Shown: positions 1-10,111 of the stretch, in pieces | Numbering within the stretch: the first letter of the stretch is position 1 | Layout of the letters: each line of letters opens with the position of its first letter | NCBI GenBank assembly: GCA_001599755.1 | Contig: BCHX01000002.1 | Span: forward strand, 3,268,330 to 3,332,329 | Reading direction: 5' to 3' | Length of the DNA stretch: 64,000 nt | DNA from: Gliomastix tumulicola | Lineage: Eukaryota; Ascomycota; Sordariomycetes; Hypocreales; Bionectriaceae | The notes under the pieces: generated by a model | Told to the model about the DNA's origin: nothing | Database searches by the model: none | What the model saw: the letters and a program-made list of their open reading frames with translations, nothing else | Made by a program: the position numbers and the translations under genes

Positions 1-1944
1 GCATCGCGAGAGCAGGCAGAGACTGGCAAAGCAGAGGCAGCCACGCGTTGTCGTGGTCGATGTTGGCCAACCCGCTGTCTCTGTTGGAATTTTGCAGCGT
101 GATGGCGAGGCTGATGGTGAGACCCAGGGCGTACAGCACGAGGAGTGATCTGTACCACGGCTGGAGCACCATGGGACTGTAGATGCAGTCTGTCCACATC
201 TCTTTTCGTGCGTCGGTCGTGGCCATCAGTGGCCGAGCCACCTTCTCAAAGTAGTCATCGTCGTCATGTGCAACCGTCAACGAGCCTAGCAAGGTTGCAG
301 GGTCTCTGTTATACTGCTCAGCCATCTCGCGGGCCTGCCAGCACATGATGAGCGCAGCAACAGCTGCGACAGCTGACAAAGTGATGACTGCGATGCCTAT
401 GCCGGGCCTGATTTTCAGTCTGTGGGACGGGACAGTCTTCGACCCAGACACGGTGTCTTCATCTTCCTGCCGCAGTCGATAGTGAGCGAGCATCGGATTG
501 TGTGCGTTGATCTCTTGTTCAACAGCGTCCCGGAGTAGGTCGCTCGAATACACCGACAAGTCGTCATCTTCCACCTTCTTGCCCGTCTTGTCGAAGAGCC
601 ACTTGACAGGGCCACGCAGTTGAGTGCCTGCCGTGAAGTAGTCGCCGTTGAGCACCGCCGTATTCATCGCCAGCCACGGATCGTACCCTTCAAAACGGAC
701 AGTCTCTTCTTCGCTCCCACCCTGACCTGCTTCGACAAACGTAACATTCTGACTGATCCCGTCGTCGACTACTTGGACTGGCGTGATCCACGTCTTCGAC
801 GAGCAGAGCGTAGCCGCGCAGGCGTCAATGGCTGGCTCGGACGCGTTGGAAGGCGAGCCGGTAAAGTGCACGCCGTAGTAGAGGAGTGGAAGCGCCGCCT
901 CGCCCGATGAGGGTTTGCACCACTCTTCGACAATGCCGTTGTTTGACTCGTGAGTCATGCCCCAGAACAGATTTGTCGGCCTGAACTGCGGGTTGAGCGT
1001 GGTGATGGGGATCCGCATATCGAACGGCCTGTCGCACTCTGCAAAGTCGAGAGAGACCGTCACCCTGCCTCCGTCGACGTTGGGCCGCGACATGCTGCAG
1101 TCTTTGACGGGCACGCAGCTCATGTTGGTGAACAGGCCGTCCACGACGGCTGTGACAGGAGTATCCATGGTAGGTCTCGACCACTCGTTCGTCTCGCCCT
1201 GACGCGTCATGAATGTCTGGTAGGCGCAGTCGTCGGCCACGCCAAAGGGAAGCCTCATGTCGAAGTTATCCAGCGCCTGCACGTTGGCGATCGAACCCGC
1301 ACGCGATCCGTTTCTGGACGTGTCCGAGACGGCGAAGGCATCAAAGGTCTGCACGTCGACCTGGTGGACGCTGTTGACCACGGCCAGCTGGAACAAACTT
1401 GCTGCGAGGACGACCTGGACCTTGAGCAGCGCTGTGGTGCTGACGGCAATGAAGACGAGGAAGTGCCTGCGCTTGAGAGACTGGTACCACGCGACGGGGG
1501 GGAGCATATCCGTGTAGTCAAGGTCGTGCTCTATCGGGTCATCGCGACGGAGGAGGATCCATGGCATGTACCGGAGGGCCTGCAGCTCGATCCGCGCCCA
1601 GAAGACGCCGGCCAGTGTGACGACTAGAATGACTTTGAGACAGTGTCCCGCACGGAGCATCTCCTCATGGGGGCTCACTTACCAGCTGTCGGCCCAAACC
1701 TCCACAGGTAGACAAAGCCTTCATGAGATTCACCAAGCCCGCCGTGCCGTTTCGAGTAGTCCAGCGCGACCGAGAGGCCTACTGCGACGCACGTGAAGAA
1801 CAAGGCGAAAAGCCCGAGGACGACTGGTCGCAGCCAGGCAGGATGCCATTTCGGGCGCTCCAGTGGCTCGGGATACTCATCATCGTGGTGGGATGACAGT
1901 AAAGTCGGCCTGAATTTGTTGAAGGCTCGCCCAAATCGATTCAT
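1..1944 (-). CDS. DUF3433-type multi-pass membrane protein, partial (3' end off window)
   Basis: Large fungal membrane protein of the DUF3433 type; its function is not known. Exon 1 runs 1944-1683, followed by a 59-nt intron (1682-1624, gtaagt...ctag). Exon 2 runs from 1623 off the left edge with no stop, giving about 628 residues so far. I start at the ATG at 1944, because the frame further upstream offers only a TTG. A charged N-terminus is followed by a membrane segment at about residues 38-60, the YLWRFGPTA motif at the exon junction, and then ELQALRYMPWILL, which is typical of the family. Next come hydrophobic stretches and a long, probably extracellular Cys/N-glycosylation-rich loop. 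Another membrane pair lies near the left edge of the window. The family call is from memory of its signature; the splice is well supported because the frame continues cleanly. Confidence 0.8.
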
Positions 1945-3291
1945 TCTGTCGGCGAAAGGGGCCAATTATTCGAGCCGCCGTGCCCGTCCACCAATGATTC
2001 AAGCGCGTGTCATAAGGTAGGCTGATTCAGCGTACGAGGACAAGACAGAGTCGTCGAAATGAAGGACAGAGACCCAGACCTTTGGGGTCGAAATAAAGAA
2101 AATCCGGAGACCACCTTGTTTAAGGGGGCGGGATAGAGATGATTTTTTCAGCCGCGAACAACACTGCGACCACGACGAAACAGACGCGCATATTCGTGGT
2201 ACGGCGCAGTGCAGTAGTGTATATCTGAGCGTCAATCTTCTTCCCAGGGGGCGCAGTTAATAAAAGCCAGTGCCACAGGGGGTTTCTTCCACTCTCTGCC
2301 CTACCATTGGAAGCCCCAGAACGGGCGCCTAATGCGACGCTGGGGCGTCTATCTCGGTCGCTCGCCGCTCTGATAGGCTCTCTATCTGCCCCATCGTAAG
2401 CGCTGTAGCTGTGCCAAGCTGCTGCATAGCGGGGTTAGTCAAGTCGTGTTGGCAGCTGTGCCGTCCGGTAGGGCAATCATCCGGTCTGTGCTTGTTTATC
2501 TCGTCGAAAGTGCCGTGCGAGCCAACAAGGCCCCGTCTCTGGCTATGCCTGGGTGCTGATATGAATGTCCCGGCCATTATACACTGGAGAACGGGAGAAG
2601 CTGCCAGTGCCGAATCGAACAAATGCCGGTCATCTCGGAGGCCGGACGGGGTCCCGGATCGGATCGGAGTGGGGATGCTGCTCCGTATTCTCTCCATGCT
2701 TCCTCCGCGATTTGAAAATCATATTAATTCCACAGTCTCGTGATGACCAAGGGAAGCCGTTCTATGGCCAGAGGACTTTTAGCTATTGGGCGCTACCTGG
2801 GTTAAATCGTCACCGAGGACCGGTTCCGTGTAACTTGACCAGCTCGCTGCCTGACGCAATGGATGGTTACCCTCGGGCTTTCAGCCAATGTGCCTCCCCA
2901 AGCTGAAGGATCAAGCTCGAGTTCGGCCTCTTTCATCAATCTTGCAGAACGGGCCGAATGCTCGTGAAGCCCGTGAAAGCCCGTGAGTGTCATTCTTCAC
3001 CATCAGCGTCACACGACACCATCTCATCCCGCATCCGGGGCACCTCAACTCTGCACTGGATAATTTATTCGGTTAAATTCCACTCACCGGGCTGAAACTG
3101 GGGATCCCACCACTGCTTCCGTTTTGAGTAGGTAAGTGAGGCGATCATCGCTGCGACAGGCGACTAACGCCATCGAGGGAATGGTTTGGGGGCTGAAACG
3201 AAACAACGTTACGCTTCGGCCTTACTCATTTTCACCGGCAAAGTGCAAGTATTGCCTTTGTCGGACGGCCGGGCTTCGACGTGTTGCTGTG
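1945..3291. other. Intergenic, no supported gene
   Basis: About 1.35 kb between the divergent DUF3433 and GH71 genes. Several short overlapping open frames occur on both strands (for example 2329-2906), but none shows a domain, a consistent splice structure or a recognisable motif. I treat the stretch as promoter and spacer. Confidence 0.6.
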
Positions 3292-3299
3292 TATTTATA
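3292..3299 (+). promoter_or_regulatory. TATA-like box of the GH71 gene
   Basis: TATTTATA lies 87 bp before the GH71 ATG at 3386. Position and composition fit a core promoter element; this is seen only as a motif. Confidence 0.4.
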
Positions 3300-3385
3300 C
3301 TCTAGACAAATCCTGTGTGAAGCGCAGCATCCGGACAACCTCTCGCTACCAGGCACGACTTGTCAGATCTGATAATCGAGACACA

Positions 3386-4878
3386 ATGCTGTCAATTCGC
3401 GGGACTATCGCTTCCCTCCTCGCCGGCCTGGCCCTCGCGCCATCGCTCGTCGAGGCCAAGTCCATCTACGCCCATTACATGGCATGTCCACCACTCCCTA
3501 TAACAATGACGCTGTAGCTAACGCAGTGACAACAGATCGGCACCATCGACTCAAACACCGACCATGCAAAGCAGGACGTCCTGAGCGCCCAGGCCATGGG
3601 CTTCGACGGCTTCGCCCTCAACGTGCGCGAGCCCACGCAGCCCTACGCCATCGACTGCATCAACCAGATCTTCGCCGCCGCCCAGGGCACGGGCTTCAAG
3701 CTCTTCTTCAGCCTCGACATGAACGGGCACGGCGACACGGCCCAGTTCGCGTCCATCTTCTCGCACTTTGATGACGAGGCCTACCTCAAGGTCGGCGATG
3801 GCGACGGTCGTCCGTTCGTGTCGACCTTCTGGGGAGGGTCGCTGGGTCCGGAGCCGTGGAGGGCGCTCAAGGAGGAGCATAACCTGTATTTTGTCCCCAG
3901 CTTCGATGACATTGGCGGGTATTATGAGGATGCGCCTGGGTTCTTTCAGCAGTGGGGGGATGTCGTTAACGGCGCTTTCAACTGGGAGACGGCTTGGCCT
4001 CCTGCTGAGGATCGGCCTGCTAATGTCAGTGCTGAGGCGGACGCGAGGTTCAACGACGCAGCTGCCGCTGTGGGCAAAGACTTCATGATGTGTATGTCTA
4101 GGAAACAACTTGGGGAAGAAAGAGTTGTCTAATGTGCTGACTGTGGCTTACAGCGATCTCCCCTCTGCAGTACAAGCACTGCTGCGGTGGCCACTACTAC
4201 CGCATCGGCGAAGGCAACCTCCCAGAGCGCATCACCCAGATCCTGGACCTGGGACCGGAGCTCATAGAGTTCATCACCTGGGTGAGTCTTCCACCTCGCA
4301 ACGTTTTCCCGCTTCGTGGTGGTAATGCTGACGCTAATCCTACACAGAACGACGCCGGCGAGAGCCACTACGTCGGGCACATCTGGGAAGAAGCCTTCAA
4401 CTCCGCCCCCGAGATCCTTGAATACGGCAACACGAGCGAGTTCCCCCACTACGCCTGGGGTCCCCTCCTCACCTCCTTCTTCCAGGCCTTCCGCGACGGC
4501 GTCTCCGCCAGCGAGATGAAGCCGCCCGGCGACGCTCCCATCGGCGCCATGTGGTACCGCGGTGTCCTGCGGAGCTGCAGCAGCCAGGTGCCAGACCACG
4601 CCACGGCCGCGCTCGACGCCGTGAGCTACGCGTTTGTCATCCCTGCGTCCCTGGAGGGGGCGACGATCAGTGTCATCAGCAATGGGCAGGTTCTCTCTGA
4701 GACGCCGGCTGTTGCTGGTCTCAACTATGCCACGATCGGGGGGATGCAGACCGGTAGCCAGCGAGTTGAGATCTCCAGGGATGGCTCGAGCGTCGCGGTG
4801 GCTGCGGGGATCGTCGATGTGCAGGAGAACCTGCCTGACTTCTGCAACTTCAACTACTACGTAGTCGGGCTGGAGTAG
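3386..4878 (+). CDS. GH71 alpha-1,3-glucanase (mutanase), secreted
   Basis: Glycoside hydrolase family 71 enzyme, expected to cleave alpha-1,3-glucan (fungal wall glucan or mutan) outside the cell. Four exons (3386-3481, 3536-4091, 4154-4281, 4348-4878) give 436 aa. The N-terminus is a signal peptide ending near VEAKSIYAHYM. The family core follows: AMGFDGFALNVREP, FKLFFSLDMNG, FVPSFDDIGGYY, then SPLQYKHCC and ITWNDAGESHYVG, the last two recreated exactly by splicing. A beta-rich C-terminal part ends in NFNYYVVGLE. The first intron (3482-3535) appears to be GC-AG, since no GT donor restores frame, and it contains a CTAAC branch site. The other introns are GT-AG. It may act in wall remodelling or mycoparasitism; the sequence does not say which. 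Confidence 0.9.
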
Positions 4879-5334
4879 GAGCAGGGATTACTGCCCAGAG
4901 TCGTACTTGTAGTCATCAATGTCAATGGATCAATGAAAACCGGAGGGGGACCCTCGTGCCCTGTCGTGGCGTAGTTGACTCGCCTTCTGTGACCCGAATG
5001 GGATTCAACATGATTAATGACATACTTATTAGGCAGCCATAATAGCCCCTGTCCCTTTATCAGCATTCCACCAAAGACGGGCTCTGCACTCGCAGTCACA
5101 GTCTTAATAAAGACACCCAAGATAATACCAACTGGCCTCAATCGTCCACTCTGGGGGTGATCCAACGCACTGATCGTGAGCTGACAGGAAAGACGGCCAG
5201 CGAAGACGAAACAAGAAACATGGTAGTACCCCAGGAACGTAGAATCTGCAGGGCATTGTCTTGGGCCATGGGCCACCCCAACCAGCTCTTGTGCACGTTT
5301 TCCCACCTGAACCTGCGGCTTCAAGCGTCCTGGA
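4879..5334. other. Intergenic, possibly decayed 3' part of the neighbouring relic
   Basis: No intact gene. A long open frame on the minus strand crosses this stretch but shows no conserved pattern. It may be degraded downstream sequence of the relic at 5335-5753. Confidence 0.4.
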
Positions 5335-5753
5335 TTAGATATCACCATTGTTCCTTCGTTCCCGAAAAAATATACCACATTTGGAGGTGATACCGAGACA
5401 GCAAGAGCGTTTCGAGATGGTGCCGGCGACAACACGTAAGTAAGACCCAGGGGGGAGGGGGAGGGGGATGACAGTAAACGGGGTGAGCTCCCCCGTATCG
5501 ACCAGTTTCTTTCTGAATACAATGCGTCTATTGCGATATGGGTTCCCATGTAAATCCCCCCGCCAGACTGCATATCTGGGTGCTGGTCGATATACCTGAG
5601 AAGGGTTTCTTCTGATTCGGTTGTAATCCAAATCTGTCGACCGCCGAGGCCCTTGAAAAGAAAGTTGAACGCTGCAAAGTCTGAAAGAAACCATCTATCT
5701 TTGGCCTTGAAGGTGCCTTGGCTGGTATTAAATAGCATTTTATAGCTTGACAT
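5335..5753 (-). pseudogene. Frameshifted 5' remnant of a fungal protein resembling caspase-like-domain proteins
   Basis: From an ATG at 5753 one frame reads a conserved-looking start with MLFNTSQGTFKAKDRW, SDFAAFNFLFKGLG and QIWITTESEETLLRYIDQ. Near 5560 the similarity moves to another frame, which continues GDLHGNPYRNRRIVF and VDTGELTPFTV. I recall this order (FLFKGLG, then a Trp/Thr segment, then YGNP/HGNP followed by RRIV) from the N-terminal half of fungal proteins of unknown function that carry a later His/Cys caspase-like region. No such His-Gly or Cys motif follows here; the sequence decays into stops. The family call is from memory; the frame change is seen directly. A sequencing error could explain the shift, but the missing C-terminal part argues for a true relic. 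Confidence 0.45.
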
Positions 5754-5928
5754 TACTCCCAACCCAAGTTTGCATTCCTCCCAGCAATCCCGCCCTTCGA
5801 ATTCTTCTCCCGTCTTGTTGCGTCTTGTTGGTCTATTGCGGCCAACGCGGGTCAGAGGAGGTTGGGTCAGATGTACCGTCTTGTGGCGCCATGATATTGA
5901 CCCGAATGTGGCTGACAATCGGTGCGTT

Positions 5929-6951
5929 TCATGGAACGTCTGTACACCCCGTATTTTCTGATCTTGGGGCCGCTTGGAGATCTATGTCTACCAGCCACGG
6001 GTGCTGGTCAAGGCCACCGCCGTCACCCCTCATGGCCGCGTTGACGAACAAAGTCTTTCCCCCCTCATCGGGACCGATATCGATCCGGCAGCATCCCTGG
6101 TCCCGATACCGCTGAACTCTGTCGCTTCTCTCGGCCTGTGCCTCCGGCGTCTCGAACGCCGACCCCCTCAGCGTTGACAGGTTCTCGACGGTGCGTGACT
6201 CGCCGTGCTCGATGGCGCTGAAATGGGACACCTGGGGCACGTCCTCGGCCTCAGAGACGACACTGGGTCTCTTCCAGGCGACGAGCCGGGCGCCCCAGCC
6301 GTTGTGGACGTGCCCGAAGCAGTGGACCCGCGGCTTCGCTTTCGCGACAGCGCGGAACAGCATCGGGCAGCCGATTCGCGTCCGGGTCTGCGCCATGTCC
6401 AGGATGCCGTGAGGTGGGCCGTGCGTGATGGCGATGTCGACCCCTCTCCCCATATCAAACTCGTGGGCGCCGCCGCTGTACTGGAATCCCCATTCGTCTG
6501 TCGATGGCGTGTAGGGGCTGGCGTAGACGTTGAGCCGCGCCCCGTTGTTGAGCGTAAAGCTGTGTCGGCCTTCGTCGAGGAGAACAATGTTGCTGGTGTC
6601 TCCTCCCAACAAGAACAACTCTTTTGCGTCACCTATGCTGCCGTATTCGCGCTGCAGCAACTGGTCCATCTCCGATTCGTCTACCGCCAGCCGTCGGGCC
6701 TCTGCCATCTGCCGTGCGAATGCCGCATCGTCGAGGGAGAAGTCGTGATTCCCGGGTATGACGAGTTTTAGGGATGCCTCGATCCCGTCGAGGAGTGCTA
6801 TCGTTTCGCGGAATTCAGACAGCTTGGAGTGCTGTGTGAGGTCGCCGCAGTGGATGACGACGTCGATGCCAGCTACCTGTGGCTTTCTGCTCAGCCGGAG
6901 TCCGTGGGTGTCGGAGAGTATGAGCACTCGTGTCTTGATTGGATGAGCCAT
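5929..6951 (-). CDS. Calcineurin-like metallophosphoesterase
   Basis: Single-exon 340-aa protein of the metallophosphoesterase superfamily, expected to hydrolyse a phosphomono- or diester at a two-metal centre, probably in the cytosol since no signal peptide is seen. The motifs occur in order: SDTHG (Asp14, His16), HCGDLT (Asp37), PGNHDFS (Asn68, His69), ITHGPPHG (His177) and CFGHVHNGWG (His214, His216). These supply the usual metal ligands. The length and the THGPP/GHVHNG pattern match fungal homologues often annotated as Ser/Thr phosphatase-like or MPPED1/2-like; the substrate is unknown. The start is the ATG at 6951. A TATATA run lies about 75 bp upstream (7026-7032). The C-terminus past residue 300 is divergent and may be species-specific. 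Confidence 0.9.
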   Translation of the reverse strand: MAHPIKTRVLILSDTHGLRLSRKPQVAGIDVVIHCGDLTQHSKLSEFRETIALLDGIEASLKLVIPGNHDFSLDDAAFARQMAEARRLAVDESEMDQLLQREYGSIGDAKELFLLGGDTSNIVLLDEGRHSFTLNNGARLNVYASPYTPSTDEWGFQYSGGAHEFDMGRGVDIAITHGPPHGILDMAQTRTRIGCPMLFRAVAKAKPRVHCFGHVHNGWGARLVAWKRPSVVSEAEDVPQVSHFSAIEHGESRTVENLSTLRGSAFETPEAQAERSDRVQRYRDQGCCRIDIGPDEGGKTLFVNAAMRGDGGGLDQHPWLVDIDLQAAPRSENTGCTDVP

Positions 6952-6998
6952 TGCGTGTTAGTCGCAGGAGAGGCTAGGGATAGCCAACATAAGGATAT

Positions 6999-7330
6999 GA
7001 TGTCAAATGAGATGGCTGGTATGGATATATATTCAAACCAGATAGACGGAAGCGGATGAACGACTCGGCGGACTAAGTAGAGACGGTCGGTGATTGGTAG
7101 GGATAATACGTGAGAGATTGTAGGCAGGAGGTGGTAGTAGGGAGGTGGTAGGTATAATGAAGTGGCCAGCCTCGTAATTATATGTAGGTCTTGCTTCCAG
7201 GTACGTGACTGATGAGCATGCTGAGCCAGTGACCTCAATAAATTATAAAATATTTCATGGCACGCCACGTAAGTTAAAAAAATCAGATGGGGTTCCAAGT
7301 AGGCTCCCATGTGCCTGAGGAAAAACCATA
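6999..7330. repeat. Degenerate repeat copy 1 (RIP-like)
   Basis: This stretch shares a collinear series of blocks with 7926-8205. They include the block around GATGGCTGGTATGGAT, the block around GGCGGACTAAGTAGAGAC, then GAGCATGCTGAGCC, CATGGCACGCCAC and AGTAGGCTCCCA. Most differences between the copies are G/A or C/T transitions, as repeat-induced point mutation would give. About 100 bp of extra sequence (around 7105-7208) interrupts this copy. It overlaps the promoter of the metallophosphoesterase. Confidence 0.6.
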
Positions 7331-7829
7331 AGCCACAGCACCAGACGATCAAGATCCTGGTTTTCCGACCGGGGCTGTGGCCTCTCTCTTGAGGCGCATG
7401 GATTTTCCGAGATTGGGCTGTTCTGTCGACATAAACACCTTGAGAGGCTTGGCAATTCACCTGTACCACGCTTGTCCTGGTGACTGGGAAGCGAGTCCAA
7501 ATATCTCGACTCACAGCTTCATCTCTAAATTCATTCGCGGTATTCCACTCTCGCCAGCGCGCGAAAGGTTTATTAAACTTGCCGTACCTCGCCGGGTGTT
7601 TGTCGCGTGGTTCCTCGATGCCATCCATGGTGGACATTTTTAGCCTGAGGAAGCCGGTAGCCTTGTGTCTCGATTAACCCAGACCCCTGGATCATCATGG
7701 CGAACCCTGAAAAGACAGTCCTGGTACCCCTGAAAGAAGCACTCTTCGAGTGTTTTCAGGCCCTCGGTTTCCTCGTCCAGGTAGAATTTCGCTCCCATCT
7801 GATACTCATTAGAGGTGCAGCCAACAGAA
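7331..7829. other. Unique sequence between repeat blocks, no gene
   Basis: About 500 bp with somewhat higher GC than the flanking repeat blocks. Short open frames occur on both strands, but none has a recognisable feature. It could be an insertion within the repeat. Confidence 0.4.
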
Positions 7830-7886
7830 TACTTGGGCTACAAAACCATATAAACTGGGCGTGTATATGGCTCAATATTTTCTTCC
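7830..7886. repeat. Tail block of the degenerate repeat
   Basis: ACTTGGGCTACAAAACCATA and the following GGCGTGTATATGGCTCAA correspond to 8140-8195 and to 48727-48786. The differences are largely transitions. The block directly precedes repeat copy 2. Confidence 0.5.
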
Positions 7887-7925
7887 ACCATTTTCTGGAG
7901 ACAGCCAAATTACCTATAAGATAGG

Positions 7926-8205
7926 AGGTCAAATGGGGATGGTCGGTATGGATGTTCAATCTAGATAACGAAGGCGAATGAATGACTTGGTGGACTAGGT
8001 AAAGACCGCCGGTGAGTGCCAGGGGTAATATATGAGCATGCTGAGCCAACCACCTCAGTTGAAAATTTCCATGGTACGCCACAATCGTTTACACGGTTGA
8101 TATGGGTCTCCGAGTAGGCTCCCACGTAGTTGGGCAAAGACTTGGGCTATAGGGTTATGTAACTTGGGTGTGTGTATGTGGCTCAAGCTTTCTTCAACTG
8201 CGTGG
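7926..8205. repeat. Degenerate repeat copy 2 (RIP-like)
   Basis: Second copy of the element described at 6999-7330, with block order preserved (GATGGTCGGTATGGAT, GGTGGACTAGGTAAAGAC, GAGCATGCTGAGCC, CATGGTACGCCAC, AGTAGGCTCCCA). It ends with the tail block shared with 48727-48786. No coding capacity remains in any frame. Confidence 0.6.
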
Positions 8206-9150
8206 CTCTATCGCAAGTATTGGTGTCCACGTTTTGGACATGGACTAATAACTATTTCTACTATACGGGCGTGTCTTGTGAACCTCAAAAGAATACCGTA
8301 GTACTTTAGTTCTTATGGCCCTTATCTCTCTATTGCATCTCGCGAGTACCTTCTATCTAGCAATTCATCTACACTAGTCCTTAAGCACTAATCCCTTACA
8401 AAACCATGAATAGGTGCAAACTAGAAAAAGGCCTACTATATCCCTGTTTGGCGTCCAGATGGTACTCCCACAGATTTTATTGGGGGGGAGACCTACTGAC
8501 CCCTATCCTATCTATATCCAGGTCGACAAGACCTAGTACTGCGTAGTATCATCATCATCCGGGAAGCAGAGTCGAGAATGAGCCTGGAATATGCCGTCTA
8601 TGCAGTCCGTGTCTGGTGAATCAAGATACACCACGTCCCCAACCTCCATAGTCTCTCGTGGGCGAGTTAGGAGTTGCAACATCGCAGCAGTGAGATAATG
8701 CGTCCAGGCTCTGCAAAATTAAGTATTATAAGGCGATTAATGGCTGAAACAGGAAAAAGATGCGGTTTTGACACGGTGCAGCGCGAGCTAAGGCGAAAGT
8801 AGACGAGGCGGGGGATGACAAAACGGGAAGTTCTGGAGCGACGAGAGGAGCTGATTAATTAAGCAGAGTCACGCGGGCATCGGAACAAGAAATGGGTGCT
8901 ATATACTGCCGGCTGAACCCAAGATCCAGAACATTCTTGACATAATGGCCATGAATATCTGCCAGCTATTGTCCTAGATGATGTGATGAATATCTCACAT
9001 GCTACGCTGCTCAGCCTTCGGTTCGGCGCTCACTTACTAAAAAGAGGTATATAAGGTCTGCCATCTTTAACTGCAGTATCCTGGACGAAGTGACACTGCA
9101 GTCAAGAAAAGCAACACAAAAAGCGAAGCCATCTTCAGCGCACCTCCACC
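8206..9150. other. AT-rich stretch without a supported gene
   Basis: Mostly low-complexity, stop-rich sequence. On the minus strand 8711-8533 is an open segment preceded by a plausible acceptor (ttttgcag) and ending in a stop, but no upstream exon could be joined to it, so I do not call a gene. Confidence 0.4.
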
Positions 9151-9356
9151 AAGCATGTCTGCAACGAACCCCTCGGAGTACAGTCTCCTTGATCATACTA
9201 CCTAACGATTGTTCACTAACGATTCTTATTCAGCTTTGTCCCCCTTTTCAAGCACCTGGAGGCGATCGGGGGCTCCAAAGCCTTCGAGGAAGACCCTGCG
9301 GCATTCCGCGAGGCTCTGCACGCCGGATGGCCCGAGAGCCTCCCTAAAGATAGCGA
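9151..9356 (+). other. Exon-like fragment, unrecognised (possible relic)
   Basis: After an acceptor at 9227-9233 (ttattcag) one frame reads FVPLFKHLEAIGGSKAFEED, with strongly GC-ending codons, and then HAGWPESLPKDSE. A good-context ATG (9155) with a GT about 28 bp later lies just upstream, but that splice does not keep frame. The segment may be a remnant of a small gene, or one with an error in the first exon. I do not recognise the family. Confidence 0.2.
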
Positions 9357-9982
9357 GTGCGTGCTTAGCACCCATCCCCCCCCCCCTGTGTGGCCATTGC
9401 ACCTCCTACTGGGTCCATTCAATTCAATGGAAGTATGATGTTTGCAATTGCGATCGCGTACTGCTAGTCGCGTGCGTGCTTGTATGCCAGTGAAGCATTC
9501 ATGATGGTGACTCGATCTGAGCCCGCCGCTGGTAACTGCCGCTGACTCTGCCTCATCATGCTGTAAATAAAGGCACTCGCTCACTGGATTGCTCCTCAGC
9601 CCTGAGCTCTCCCCGACGTCAGCATGCATCCACACGCCCTCAGGCGCTGTCGCAGCTACTTCAGCAGAAAAACCAGCCCCAATTTCCCAGCATCCCGCTA
9701 GGCAAACACGGCACGGCAGGCAATGCGAGCAATGCGAGGGCTATCAAATGAGCACATGCCATGGCCCCCATTCTGTGGCGTCCCACGTGGCTTAGCCTGG
9801 GTTAGGCGTCCATATTCTAGGTCTCGCATTCCCGGGATCTGCGAATACGGAATACGACGAGGACCGTATATCGTTAAAGGATGCTATTGGATCGCCCTAC
9901 AGCGCAGAGCTGACCCACAGATCGTCTCGGGCGAGCCTCACACTGCCCTGGGTGAGATCGGGCAACGTTGGCTGCGGATGGT
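9357..9982. other. Intergenic, no supported gene
   Basis: Contains a poly-C run near 9375 and short open frames without any recognisable content. The last part is the promoter of the RTA1-like gene. Confidence 0.5.
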
Positions 9983-9989
9983 TATATAA
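9983..9989 (+). promoter_or_regulatory. TATA box of the RTA1-like gene
   Basis: TATATAA lies 123 bp upstream of the ATG at 10112, in a sensible core-promoter position. Confidence 0.5.
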
Positions 9990-10111
9990 TAGCTGATGTG
10001 ATCCTGGTTCGATATTTCGATACCATTTCTTCATTTCTTCATCTTGCCATGTTCTACAACCCACCATCCATCTGATCATTTCACAGGCGGAAGACTGCAA
10101 TCTTGTTCACG

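Noticed and set aside
4857..5918. 353-codon minus-strand frame
   Set aside because: Only residues from about 56 on look conserved, and only up to the frame break near 5560; the rest is random-looking. I describe that part as a relic instead.
8533..8711. Open minus-strand segment after ttttgcag ending in DDDDTTQY
   Set aside because: Looks like a 3' exon, but no upstream exon, start or family could be linked to it.
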